This document shows, one piece after another, positions 50,392 to 62,767 of a stretch of 64,000 bases of DNA. Position 1 is the stretch's first letter; every line of letters begins with the position of its first letter. Position numbers and translations under genes: made by a program. Origin of the DNA: Boswellia sacra (Eukaryota > Streptophyta > Magnoliopsida > Sapindales > Burseraceae); NCBI GenBank assembly GCA_013180625.2, contig SNVD02014566.1, forward strand, positions 434,001 to 498,000, in the 5' to 3' direction. The notes under the pieces were generated by a model that did no database searches, was not told where the DNA came from, and was given only the letters and a program-made list of their open reading frames with translations.

Positions 50392-51472
50392 ATGTGATCG
50401 ATCCTTTTTAGATAAAAGAGAAAAAAAAAATCTCATACTAAATTATGAGAATGAATTAATTCTGTTTCCATTTTATCAAGTTTCCTCACTGCCATATTTC
50501 ATTGCAAGAAATATCATGAGAACTTGATCTATTTTTGTCTCCTATTGAAAAAACTTAATTATGTCATCAAATAGGTAGAAATATTAAAAAATTAAACTAT
50601 TATTAAGTCCACGTCTATTAACTTAATATTTTAAATAAAATGATAAACTTAATAGATACCAATCTAATAACCTAAACTGGAAGTTAAAATATGCAGTTTG
50701 TGTGGGCTAATAAAGCCCAATGGAGAATACCGGCCGTCGACTCAAACTCGTCCCTTACGGGATGAAAAGACTTGCTTGCGCTCATATTTTCAAACAACAC
50801 AAATACCACCAATATTTAACTCAATTAGAAAAATAATAATTCATATCTAAATGGTATATTATTCAATGAATATTAGAATGGTTCGTATTCGTAACAAAAG
50901 TAAAATGTTAAAGCTTCCTTATCTAATCGTTAATTTGAGGAGAACGACAGTAAAACATTATCCGGCATTGGATTGAGGAAAAAATTAAGAAATAATAAAT
51001 AATAAATAGAAGAAATAAAGAGTGTTTAAATCGAATTGATTGAATGCCGCGAATTACTGTTATCGCGGGAACCCGATTCACATTGCAGTGAGCGGAGAGA
51101 CGGGTCATCCATTTTGTGTGCCCGTCTCCCACTCAAGTCAAGCTCAGGCTCAGGCTTAGCAGTCGCCTCCGGTTAAGTCTAGAGGTGGTGATAATAATAT
51201 ATTAAATTAAATCCACGCGGGAGCGCAATTGTCAAGTAATCAACTCCGTTAACGCCACGTGTTAGGAAGTCAACATCTCTGTTACTGTTAGCAAAGGAGT
51301 TGACTGAAACTCTACTCAAAACGACGGTCCCACTTTATGTCCGTTACTAAACCAACCACCTCCCTTGTTATTGACGCGTCGCTTTCTTTCACTTCTTGCT
51401 CGTCATCAAATCGATTTCAATTCCTCCGATTCTATTCTCAAAAAGCCCTAGATCTTCCTTTCTCTCTCGCTA
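50392..51472. other. GT31 3' flank and VAD1-like promoter/leader
   Basis: AT-rich, no gene. The last 150 bp before 51473 are pyrimidine-rich, as in plant leaders. An open frame 51337-51597 overlaps the leader in another frame and is not supported. Confidence 0.5.
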
Positions 51473-54400
51473 ATGGCGGTTGTCTCAGCCAGCACCGAGA
51501 GGATCAACTTGTCTGGAAATATGGACCCCTCTCCTTCCAGATTATCCTCCGAATCGTCTTCGTTAGCCAATATTTCATACACCGCCGAGTCACCTGATAG
51601 CAATTATCAATTCAGTTCTTCGCCAAACCCCAATAGAGACACTGAAAATCAGGTTTCATAATTTTATTTCTACTATATCTTCTTTAATTCGTTTGTTTCC
51701 GATTCTTGTGCTGTGTACTGCTTTTGTAATCACTTATAATTCAAGTTTATTGAATTCAACTTTTACTCCTGAGGAAGAGGAATCAGAAATAGTGGGAAAA
51801 ACAAAGACAAGTAATCAAGGCAGATTCGATGTTTACTTTTTGTTATCCTCTGAAACGAATTTTAAATTCTAATATTCTGAGCTCAATATTTAGGTTAATT
51901 TTCAATTTCAGTCGTACTTTAAGATAGTTAAAATGAATATTGACTCAGTTTGAATTAGGCGGTTGACGGTTCACTCTTGTCTTGTTGGCGCCAACCCGTT
52001 GATGGTTGAATAGGATTAGTCTTGGGAGATTGAACAAACTGTTTAATCTTTTCTTATGAATTGAATATGTTAATTTTAATTTATTTATCATCTTACAATT
52101 GGAGTTGGAGTTATGGAAGGTTGCTTATACTGGCCCTTATGTTGTCTCAGTTAAACTGTAGCTAACATGAGTTGATTGCCTTTTATTTATTTATTTATTT
52201 TTGGGCATATCAGGGTCGATAAAATTACTTTACATGTCACCATGATAATAAGTGGACTGTCTTGAATTCTTGAACTATTTTGTTCGTTTATTAAATGTGA
52301 GGAGACGTAGATAGTTGATTAACATCACAAACTCTTTTCTATATTATGTGCGTTTATGTTGCAGTCTGCAACGTCATTGAGAAGTGAAGAATATCGGCAA
52401 TTGTTTCGTCTTCCACCGGAGGAAGTGAGTCATTTTAGGCTTTCTATTAATTGTTTCCTTGGTATCCTTCTTCATCATGCTTTTATAATGGTTGAATTTT
52501 CAGTTATATCTTTTTTACTTTTTTTTTTTAATTTTCTAAATGTAGGTTCTTGTTCAAGATTTCAATTGTGCATTCCAGGAGAGTATTCTTTTTCAGGTAA
52601 TGTTGATCTTTAAATGTCCTCCATTGTGTTCTTGGTGTTAACTTGAAAATGCTGTGTAGTGCTGTATTTTTTTTTTTTTTTTTTGGGTATGCTGCATTAC
52701 TGTTGTAAAATGATGTCAGACTGAGGTTCTCTGCCACCAATTTTGCATTTGTATACTTATTTAACTTTAGTGGTTGTGATGACTTAAGTATGTTTCTCTC
52801 CTGATCCTTACAAATTATTCACCTGTTGTAGGGGCATATGTACCTGTTTGTTCACTATATTTGCTTTTATTCCAACATATTTGGATTTGAGACAAAGGTA
52901 ATCCTAGAAGTTGAATTACATACATTTTTATTTCTATTTACTGTTGGGTATGTCAATATCAATTCTTTGTTGGAATCTGATGAGTTTATGCCCCAGAAAA
53001 TTATCCCATTTCATGAAGTTACTGCTGTAAAAAGAGCAAAGACAGCTGGGATTTTCCCTAATGCGATAGAAATTTTTGCTGGGGGGAGAAAGGTACTCCT
53101 TTGTGCCAAAAAGTTCTTTTGTTCCGTAATAGATTTTTGAGGAGGTCTTATTGAATTTGTTTCTTGACTATTGTTTGCTTAATTCCAACTTTGAGTAAAT
53201 GCTGTATAACTCTAAACCCACTTGTTTATTTGACAGCACTTCTTTGCCTCATTTCTGTCCCGTGATGAAGCTTTCAAGATCATTACTGATGGATGGATAC
53301 AGCATGGTAATGGTTCACAAGCAATCTGTGAACAGCAGGTATTTGATGTAATTTAAGTGCTTAAAATTGAGTTCAAACCCCTTTCTCCCCAGGCAGATGA
53401 TCTTATTATTATGTTAGTTATTGTAATCTATGAACTGGTATAAATAAACCCAAGAAAAAGCATTTCGGACCTTTTTTCTATTGACTTTTGTCAGATCCCT
53501 AATTTTACACAATGTGGTAGCTAATGTCATTTAGAAAGTGGCTGTTTTTCTTAAGTGCATAGCACTGTAGAAATTAGAAATGTGTTGGCGTATTTTTGAG
53601 CTTTCACTAATATTATGTTCTCAAGCATAATAAAGCAATAAGCATTGATTCTTAATTATCTCACTGTTGGCTCTAATGATTGGATACTTTCTTCCAAGTT
53701 ATCAATAGCTTCTTACAGTAGACAAGCTGATTTATCTGTTAGGATCTCCTATCATTCCAGCCAAGAGGACTTGGGATCAATTCCTACTCACACTAGGTTT
53801 AGGGCGTAGGACAGTTATTGGTTTGGGGTTGTAGGGTTAGATATGGGGTAAAAAGAAAGAAAAAAGATATACACTATATGATATATGAATTTGAGAAGGC
53901 CAAAAGCATACGAGTTCTATTTTGCTTTGGTCTTTGTCTCTTATGCGGTGGTCTTACCTCAGGATTCGTCATCTGAGACTAGCAGCCCAGATAATGGACC
54001 TGTTGCAATCGAAAGGGTCAATAGCTCTAAACATCCTACCGATGAGTTGAATAGTGTTAAAAGGTAAATCATTGTAATTATGTTGGTTTTGATGACAGCC
54101 TTGGAATCCATCATAGGTCTTACCTCATGAATCTGATACAGGGATGAAGATGTCGTAGATGATTCCAAGCTAGCATCTACTGCTGAAAATGATGCATCAA
54201 CCACAGTTTTGTTACAAAATGATAATATGGAACAAGATGGTGAACCAGCTGTAAATGCTGACTCCTCATGTTCAGCAAAGAATTGGACATGGAACATAGA
54301 GAATTATGAGGCTCCTAAAAGTTAGTAAATTATTTTAATAGTGTTGAAGTTCAACTTGTTTTTTTATGACATGCCTGAATTTAGCTTAGTTTTTAGTTAC

Positions 54401-57400
54401 ATAGTCTAAACAGTGTTATAATAAAGTGATTATCATATGTGTTTTTGATCTCACATCTAGCCCAAGAGTTCCTTGACTAGTTAGAAGGTTGAACTAAGGA
54501 TTTTAATTTGTCTTTTCCTATGCCCTTGCCAACCCAAGATGAATTGATTTATGGCTGTTTATATGAAGTTTTACCTGCTACTATCTTATGGAAAGAAGTG
54601 GGAAATGCAAGGTGCAGAGGACTTGAGACATTGGATGAGGATCATGGAGGATGGCTATCATTTAAAAGTGTAGATACTGGTTTTCTACTAAGATTTTGAG
54701 ATATTTATGGTGTTACCTTCCCTCTTTTTCTATTAAACTTTTTAATCATTTACAGTTCAGAAGGAGCTTGTGGGAATTATAGATAATGATAAATTCTATA
54801 TTGCTTTTGAATGCTGTTGTGGTAGCCCCTTGAGTAGGGCTGGTGCCGATTTGGGAGCCTGTCTTTCTCTTAGTGGATTGCATTGACATTTGGAGAAATT
54901 ATGAGTTTAGGGTTCATGCTAGTGGAACAAGGAGTTTAGGTTGCTATACTGATTAGGGTTTAGGTAGTCAAGAAGTAGAAGGTTAAAAGTTGAAGAATAG
55001 TTAAGACATAAACTACAGGAATTTTGTCTACAGAAAAATTGGCTATTTGACATATTGATTGGTGGCTAAATATGGCAGACAAAAATATGTGATTTGAGGA
55101 TATCTGAAGGCATAAGAAAGATGGGTTGTTCTGGGGCAGTATTCAGACTTTAAAACAAATATCAAACATCATATCCTTTTTTTTTTTTTTTTTTGTGCAC
55201 GCGTGCTATGCTTGAATGCTTGATAGTGGAAAGAATTGAGCTGTTGAAAATAGCCCTTTACAAATTAGAAAGATTTGTCAAATGGGTCCTCTTTTGGGTT
55301 TCAATATCCATGTACACTTGGACACCCTATTATTTCTATACCCAATGTGTAAGATGTATCTGGGCCCTGTGGTGTTGTTCATAAACTGTGGTCATATTGC
55401 ACTTTGTTATTTTGCGCTTAATGCATTTATCATTCTGCATAAGTTATTTTAGGAAGAAAACATTAATGTTTATTCCTATCATCTGAATTGGGTGTTTCTT
55501 TCATGCAGTACCAGATTGCTTTACAAAGGTTGCAGAAACCAAGTTTCCGGTAGTGTTTCATTTTTCTATTAGTATATAGGCGCTAAGTTTTATTATATTA
55601 TAGGACTTTTACTTACAGATGGCTGGTTGTAAAATCGTTTTTTTTATCTAAAACTTTTTGTTCCTCTTTTCTGGACTGCAGACAAAGGTGGAGGATATCT
55701 TTAATTTGTTTTTTTCAGATGATGCTGTTGATTTTATTGAATCTTTTCACAGAAGTTCTGGAGATAAAGGTAATGTGCCCTAAATTCATGCAGTAGTCAT
55801 TCCTTTGTTCTGAATATTTTATATATGATAATTTTGTACCTTATCACAGGAAACTACCCTTTTTTTCTCTCTCTCTCTAATAACTTTTGCCTTACTTTCA
55901 CTGATCGCAGAATTTCGGTGCACGTCATGGCAACCAGATAAGAAATTTGGGCATGTGCGTGATGTCTCATTTCAACATCCTATAAAAATATATTTTGGTA
56001 TGGATTTTTATTTTTCATATAATGCATTTATGTATTTGTAATGAATGAAAGTCCGGTTTAAGTGTGGACTTTTGATTTCAATGCTGCTTAGTATTAATTT
56101 TTTGTGCAATCAAGGTGCAAAATTTGGCAGCTGCCAGGAGACTCAGAAATGCCGAGTTTACAAAAACAGGTTTTTTTATATTTTGCTGTTTGAATGCATC
56201 TTATTTCTATTAATATCCTGTTCCTAAAGTAGAGTCTCATCAAACTTGCCACTCCCAACGGAACCAAAGTCTTAAACAATTCAAAATTTGTGTGAGAGCT
56301 TTTAGACACGTGGAAATGGGTTTCTATAACATTTTTGAAATGTCATTACATTCAAACAAATACACCTTAAGATTGCTTACTTTGAAGCCAAAGCTTATAC
56401 CCACCAAGCAATAGTGATGAGGCATTGTTCTGTGCATTTGTGCATGTCTTAATTATGCTTATATTGGGTTTAGACATGGAATGATATTAGTTGGTTTCAT
56501 CATATTTTTCTGTGTGTGTGTATGCTTTTATATTAGAGAATTAAAATACTAAAGTTAAGCCCACATTTGCAAGCTTAAACTTTTAGAAAAGTGGCAAATT
56601 TAACTTGGTATCAGAGCTATCACTTGTAAGAGTCACTGAGGCATGTGGGGCTCGGTCCACATTGCAAACTTAACATGTGGTATTATTCTTCTGTCTATAA
56701 TGTATTCATTTACTCATTCTCTTTTTCTTTTGGATCTCATCCAGACCATCCTCGACATATATTGTTAGTGTATGATGTTACTGTGTCACAAATTATTTGT
56801 TGTTCTTGACACTGACTTTTCTCTTACCTCAGTCGTTTGGTTATTGAGACTTCGCAAGAAATCAATGATGTGCCTTACGGAGATTATTTTCGTGTAGAGG
56901 TACAAGATATTCTTGAGCCATTTTGACATCCTTGTCATATCTTTCCTACTTTCCACTGATGTAGAATGTTATATGAATTTTGATAGATGGTTTAGTAGAT
57001 CATGGAATCATATTTTCAAGAATGGAAGCAATATTCCAGACCCAAAATTATGCATCATGTAGAAAAGTAAACTTATTTATGCTTCGTAAGCACGGCTACT
57101 GCAAACAGATCGCATTTTTCAACATTTAACAAACGCATAAAAGGTGCATTCCATTTAAGGATACATAAAAGCATTTTGTGAATCTTGCGAAATAAAAAGA
57201 AAAGATATACTGAGGAGAACAGACTTATTCACTATTAGGTGATGAAAAGCTATGAAGATGCCTGGATTGTCAATATTTCTTTACAGTTATGCAAAATGGA
57301 ATATGAAATAGGCTGTAGAATATCTGTGATTTTATGTACGTCCTAGGTGTTAAAAAAGCGTCTTTGTGATTTTTTTTTTTTCCCCACTTAAGGATCTCAG

Positions 57401-60142
57401 AATTTCACTATCATTTCTCACATTTCTGTGTACTAGGGACTTTGGGACATAGAAAGAGATGGCAATGAATCTAAAGAAGGCTGCATTTTGCGGGTTTATG
57501 TAAACGTGGCGTTTTCTAAGAAAACGGTTTGGAAAGGTTTGCCTCTACCGACACATGGCTATTAATGTATTAATTCTAGAATTTGGCTTATGAGTGCCTG
57601 TATAAATGTTGTAGCACTTTCATGTCCTGCTGTTCTCTCACTTATATTTGAGCTATTCTGATCTTTTGGTTCACACCAAATTGTGAAAGGAGTTATTGTG
57701 AGTAACAAAACATGAAAGGGAAAATGAACTTGACTATAGCTTGGTCTTGTACTGAATCTCAACGTTTGTTGTTAGAAAGTATTTTATATTTTAGCAATAA
57801 TCAGCGCTTGCAAATTGTTTTGTTATTATAGCTTTTGGAGTGAAGGGTTAAGCACAGATACAAGATAGATCTGCACTCTCATGAAACTTTGAATTACATT
57901 TCATACCAAGTTATTATACGTGGTTGCAGGAAAAATAGTGCAGTCTACATTGGAAGAATGTCGAGAAGCTTATGAAATATGGATACGCATGGTATGAACT
58001 ATCCTCTCTTTGATGGTTTATGTTGATTTGCAGTTGTCTCACACCTATCATCTTTCTAACAATTTGTTTATTACCCATTCTTTAGGCACATGACATGTTG
58101 AAACAGAAGAACCTTGAAAAACAGGAAGGTCAGATTGTGGTAGACTTTTACCGAGTTTCTTTTTATCCCTGATACTTCATGCTATAGATAGTGCTGCAGA
58201 CAAAACAATTATTAAAAACAAATACCAAATTCAATTAATCATATGTTCCAATGACTTAAAGCACATGCAGGTCCTGCTGGTACGATTCGGAGTGGTGAGA
58301 TCCATGAAAGGGAAGTGAAAACTGGGGAAACTTCAGAAAGGTTATATGGTACCAATGACGAACTAAAGACAGCACCTGTGTTAGATGCTAACCAAGAAGT
58401 TGTAAATATGTGGCAAGGGAGTTTGATTACTGCCACATCTGTTGCTTCTTTGTTGAGAGAATGGACGACCAATTTCTGTTCATTTTTGAAAACTCAAAGC
58501 CGGGTTTCATTAATCTTAGTCATTGCTTTTGCTGTGATCTTCCTGATGCAGGTACGTAATTTCGAACCAGCCTGTTAATTTTCTTCCGTTCAATTTAACC
58601 AGTGTCTGATGGATTCCCAACTAGTTTGAGATTTTAATTTCTTAAATTTGTGGCTGTGTATTCTCCAAGTGCGTCTTATATTTTGACTGTTATTTTTAGC
58701 TGTAGCAGATTAGGGTAATTAAGAAAAATAAATAATGACTATGATAGTGGGCTTACCTAAAGGATGCTGAGTTGGTGTGAAGGTGCATTGTGGGTGTCAT
58801 TCATAATGATAATGGTGATCACTATAGGATGCAGGCCAGGTCGTTGAAATGAAAAAGGCCAACTATTTAGGAAATTATGGCTCCGTAATAGCTACCATGG
58901 GCCGTGCTGCAAAACTCTCATTGCCTATATATTTTTGGGAAGGGTGGTGCTGCTTATAAATTCAACCTTACAAACTGATGAATTATTATTATATGATTGC
59001 TACATCACCGACCTTGATTAATTAGTTAAAAATTTTTAATTTACTTATGAAATTACATATTGTCACATCAGCTTGTAAAGTGAAGTTTGTATGAAGAGTT
59101 GTAAATGTAGTAATGTTATCTAGGAAAGTGTAATAATATTCTTATAAATTATTCGTACATGCTTACTCATACAAACTGATGTATCATAATTTGATTGGAT
59201 AAATTAATTTTAAATATTAATTACATTAATTAATATGGATGATGTCACAATCATTTAATAATGCTATATAGATTTGTATGAATGAGTTTGTATAACATAG
59301 TTTATAAAAGTATGATTATTCATTAGGAAATGACCTTACAAATGGAAATAAATAGTTAGCATTTCTACATTGAGAAAGTCTTGAGTGCATTTGCGCTAGT
59401 GCAACGGACCACTCATAGACTGTCATGTGAAAAAAAAAAAAAGTAATGGGACCATGAAAAAAAAAAGTGCAGACAAAGATCAGTTTTGAGCCTTTTTGTT
59501 AATTTTATTTTATTTTATTATTATTATTTTTTTTTTTTTTTTGCACATGACAATGTATGAATGGTCTGCCACACCAGCATATCCAGCTAGTGTAGCGGAT
59601 GCACTCTAGAATTTTTTTTTTTTACATTAATCAAACTTTTCTCTTTTATCTGTTACTTATCACCTCCTAATTTTTTATCCTGCATTACATGGTTGTAGAT
59701 TTTACCTTATATTATTAATGATTGTTTTCTTGTGGAAAATAAATGAAATAATAATTTTTTTTTTCTTTTTACTTTGGTTACAGTAGAACCGTGTTTCAGT
59801 CAACTCTTTGAATAAAGTGGTTTGCCTTTATCAAAGTCCTCCATCATTTATCATGTGTAGGCATGAATTTCATCATACTTTTTGTGATGGTTTATTATTA
59901 TTCAGGTGAGCATAGTTGTACTATTGAATCGACCCCAACACATACACTTGGCTCCACCGGATTATGTGGGTGGTGGTGGGGCAGGGTTAAGATCTACTGA
60001 ATCCGTGGCCTGGTTGGAGAAGCGGATGCATTATCTCAAGGACGAGATGCTCATGGTTGAGGCTCGCCTAGAGAGGATGTGGCATGAGCATGCAGTGTTA
60101 AAGGCTCAATTGAAAGACCTAGAGCAACATCATAAGTCATGA
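51473..60142 (+). CDS. VAD1: VAD1-like GRAM and VASt domain membrane protein
   Basis: Eighteen exons: 51473-51652, 52365-52424, 52546-52596, 52832-52897, 52997-53092, 53237-53338, 53963-54063, 54142-54320, 55509-55549, 55682-55769, 55911-55997, 56115-56169, 56833-56899, 57437-57536, 57930-57991, 58086-58128, 58271-58551 and 59906-60142. They encode 631 residues; phases all close. GRAM domain at about 72-165 (YRQLFRLPPEE, GHMYLFVHYICFYSNIFGFE, FPNAIEIF); VASt (StART-like) domain at about 280-455 (FTKVAETKF ... DVPYGDYFRVEGLWDIE); one membrane helix at about 538-561; C-terminal coiled coil at about 585-631. Proteins of this layout (VAD1, yeast Lam, animal GRAMD1) sit at membrane contact sites and bind or move lipids. 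Arabidopsis VAD1 restrains vascular cell death. Lipid transport here is inferred from family. The last intron is a MITE nest; intron 12 has a retroelement relic. Confidence 0.93.
56606..56617 (+). repeat. LTR-retrotransposon primer-site relic in a VAD1-like intron
   Basis: TGGTATCAGAGC, the exact complement of the plant initiator-Met-tRNA 3' end used as the LTR primer site, sits in intron 12 (56170-56832). Its upstream flank AAGCTTAAACTTTTAGAAAAG resembles sequence commonly found next to such sites. No LTR pair or coding remnant was seen, so this is a decayed fragment. Confidence 0.5.
58948..59115. mobile_element. MITE 1 of the nest in the last VAD1-like intron
   Basis: Imperfect inverted arms: CTTACAAACTGATG on the left and, reversed, CTTTACAAGCTGATGTG on the right, with an AT-rich spacer. 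Non-coding, inside the intron 58552-59905. Confidence 0.5.
59128..59331. mobile_element. MITE 2 of the nest in the last VAD1-like intron
   Basis: Inverted arms sharing TTATAAA.TAT and CTCATACAAA blocks plus an AT(T/A)ATG core. It directly follows MITE 1 and probably belongs to a related family (shared CATACAAA and GATGT blocks). Confidence 0.5.
59380..59609. mobile_element. MITE 3 of the nest in the last VAD1-like intron
   Basis: About 230 bp. The left end CTTGAGTGCATTTGCGCTAG pairs with the reversed right end CTAGAGTGCATCCGCTACAC; further in, GACCA(C/T)TCATA.A.TGTCATGTG is also inverted. The centre is A/T runs. It shares the CTAGAGTGC terminus with the MITE in the DUF632 gene. Confidence 0.65.
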
Positions 60143-62767
60143 CCCTTGCTAACTGTTTTTTCATTTTTCTAAATCGATTGTATATTTTTATAGAGTGAGC
60201 TGTAAATTGAGAAATTGAAGAGAACAGGCAATAAACTACTTTTATTTCCATCGTAGAAGAGAGAAAGACACATGTCATTGCCATTAGGGCTATAAAATAT
60301 TTTTTTATTTTTTCAAAATATTGATAAATTGTAATTCATAAGGTAATATTCAATTGTCAATCTCATAAGAGTTCTATTATACATATAATTATTCTGTACG
60401 ATTTGATATGATATAATATTATTAGATGATGTGATATCATATTATTACGTGGGTAAAGTGAGAGAAGATAGTCACAGGATTTTTTGTTGATATGCGGATT
60501 ATCTTGCGATAGTGTTAAGCATCTATTTAACTAGTTACTCGATAAATCGCATTTTAGGCCACCCGAGGTTAACACACAAATTTGCATGTAGTACACACAC
60601 AAATTTTTTAACACAAGGCACAATGAATTTATGGAAGCATCGGCTTTCAACTTTCTTTATTCTCTCAAAGAAAATATTATAAATGCCGCCCCAAGGTATT
60701 GAGCTGAAAACACACTCTAGTCTACTCACACAAGCTACAAGCACAATTGCTTCCCTAAGTAATTGCCTCAATGCATGTACTTTCTAGTTGTATCTAGTTC
60801 GTGTCTTTTTTAGCCCCCACCTTGGTATAATTTATAGGCAAAACACCAACCAACACCCCTGGTTGATAAGTCCTAAATCCATGTGTTGCACGCCATATGG
60901 TTGATAATCTCAACTACTAGGCGAGGTGGCACGCTCCTACACTGTCACACGCTTCCCTCACTACCCATGAGTGGAGATCATGGTATGGAATATGGGAATA
61001 ACTTCCTCATAAAATCATTTGATAGCGAATTTCACTTTATCTATTAAAATTTTTTTAGTTTTCGTTTATTTTTATCCAAATCGATAATGTTATATTTATA
61101 ATTTAAATTATACAATTGATGTTACAGTTTAAATGACAAAATTTTATTAAAGGTGTAAATTTTTTGGACGAATTTTTGTCACATAGATTATTGTCAATTA
61201 ATTTATGCAATATCAAATTGTATGAATTTGATTGTTGGGATTAATTGTACATTTAAATTTATTCTAGTGATATTGTTAGTTCTATCCATTGTACCATCAG
61301 TTTAAAGGGAAATTCTTCCGGATTAGCTGGGTGCCCGATATTAGAAATTTCTGCGTCTGGGAAACGAGTATAGAGCTACCTTTATTTGTGAATCATGTTT
61401 TAATTAATTCATTCAATCGAACCTTTCTCGCCAGAAAAATCTGGAAAATTATACGTGCAAGTTCAATGTTCAAATTGAATAGACCACCGACTGCCTTGAT
61501 ATCTCTGACACGCAATCGGCAGTCGATGTATACAGTGAATTCTCCAATTCTTTTGGCCAATTTTGGATTCGATGCGTTATGATATTGGGGTATAAAGATT
61601 CTGACAACGATCGAGGAAAAAGAACGATAGTGGAAGTGTGGGACGGAGAAGCTTAAAATAAAGTTGCAGTCGGGAATTTGTACCACTCCATATAAGACTT
61701 GTGCTATTATTATAGCGACATGCATGTTCCACATTGTTTTAATTTTTCATGGAGAATCCTGATATTGCAATGACTTCCATAACAAATCCTAAAATTAGAA
61801 AAACAAGTTTTGTGTAGGGGCACACACGTCCTACGCGCTCCAGCCGTCAAGTCCACAGTAGTTTCTTTTGAATTTTCATTTTATTATATGTGATGCGTCT
61901 ATATTTAAAAAAAAAAAAGTTGGATTTTTTTTTTTTTATAGAAAAGAGTTCGTAATATCATCATTTCTAACCCCAAAAAATCTATTCTCAATCAAGTTAA
62001 TTCGCAAATAGAAGAATAAGTACGAATAAAATACCGAAATGGATATTAATTTGGTATTGGCATCCATCGCTTTCTGGCTGTACCACCGACTAAGACCACC
62101 AAAATAGCGTGCGCTTAAGCCTTAACACATCGAGCACATGATATGCCATACCTGTTAATTATGCGCTTAGGCCATTTATCTACACACACTCATTTTTTAT
62201 CTTTAGATTTGAGATGTTACATATACCTAAAAAATATCCGTTAGAATAATATATTCTAAGTGATATATGATGTAGCAGAAGTTCGAGTCAGAGTCTGAAT
62301 TTTAATTAGAATTTCTATTATTTTAGGAAGTTGATTATTATTTCTTGTTTAATTAGGATTTTATTATTTTCAGGATATCAAATATTATTACGATTTTATT
62401 TTTCTTAAAGTAGTCGACTTGTTTTACAAGAACTAGGGTTGTTAATTATAAATAGGTTTGTTATAGTTCTTTACTATCAATGAATTATTGAAGATATTTG
62501 AAAAAATCCTTTTGAAATTTCAAAAAAAAAACTACGTAGTAGTTTTCTTTTTCTTTTATCGTTTTGTCAATATAATATGAATTTAAAATTACCATCATCA
62601 ACTTAGCAAGTATTAATTATAAACAAATTATTTAAGAAACAAAATTTGAGAAAAAATGTATACGATGATTATAGATTTAAATAGATCCATGACAGAATTT
62701 GATCCCAAGAAAAATGAAATTTAAAACTTATTTAATATGATAAAATAAATATAATAAGTATGTATAA
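60143..62767. other. Intergenic DNA downstream of the VAD1-like gene
   Basis: The left 150 bp are the probable 3'UTR. No other gene is supported; open frames at 60535-60771 and 61289-61734 match nothing known. A stretch at about 62250-62560 (with TATAAATAGG at about 62448) has the look of a degraded LTR, but no partner was found. Confidence 0.4.
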
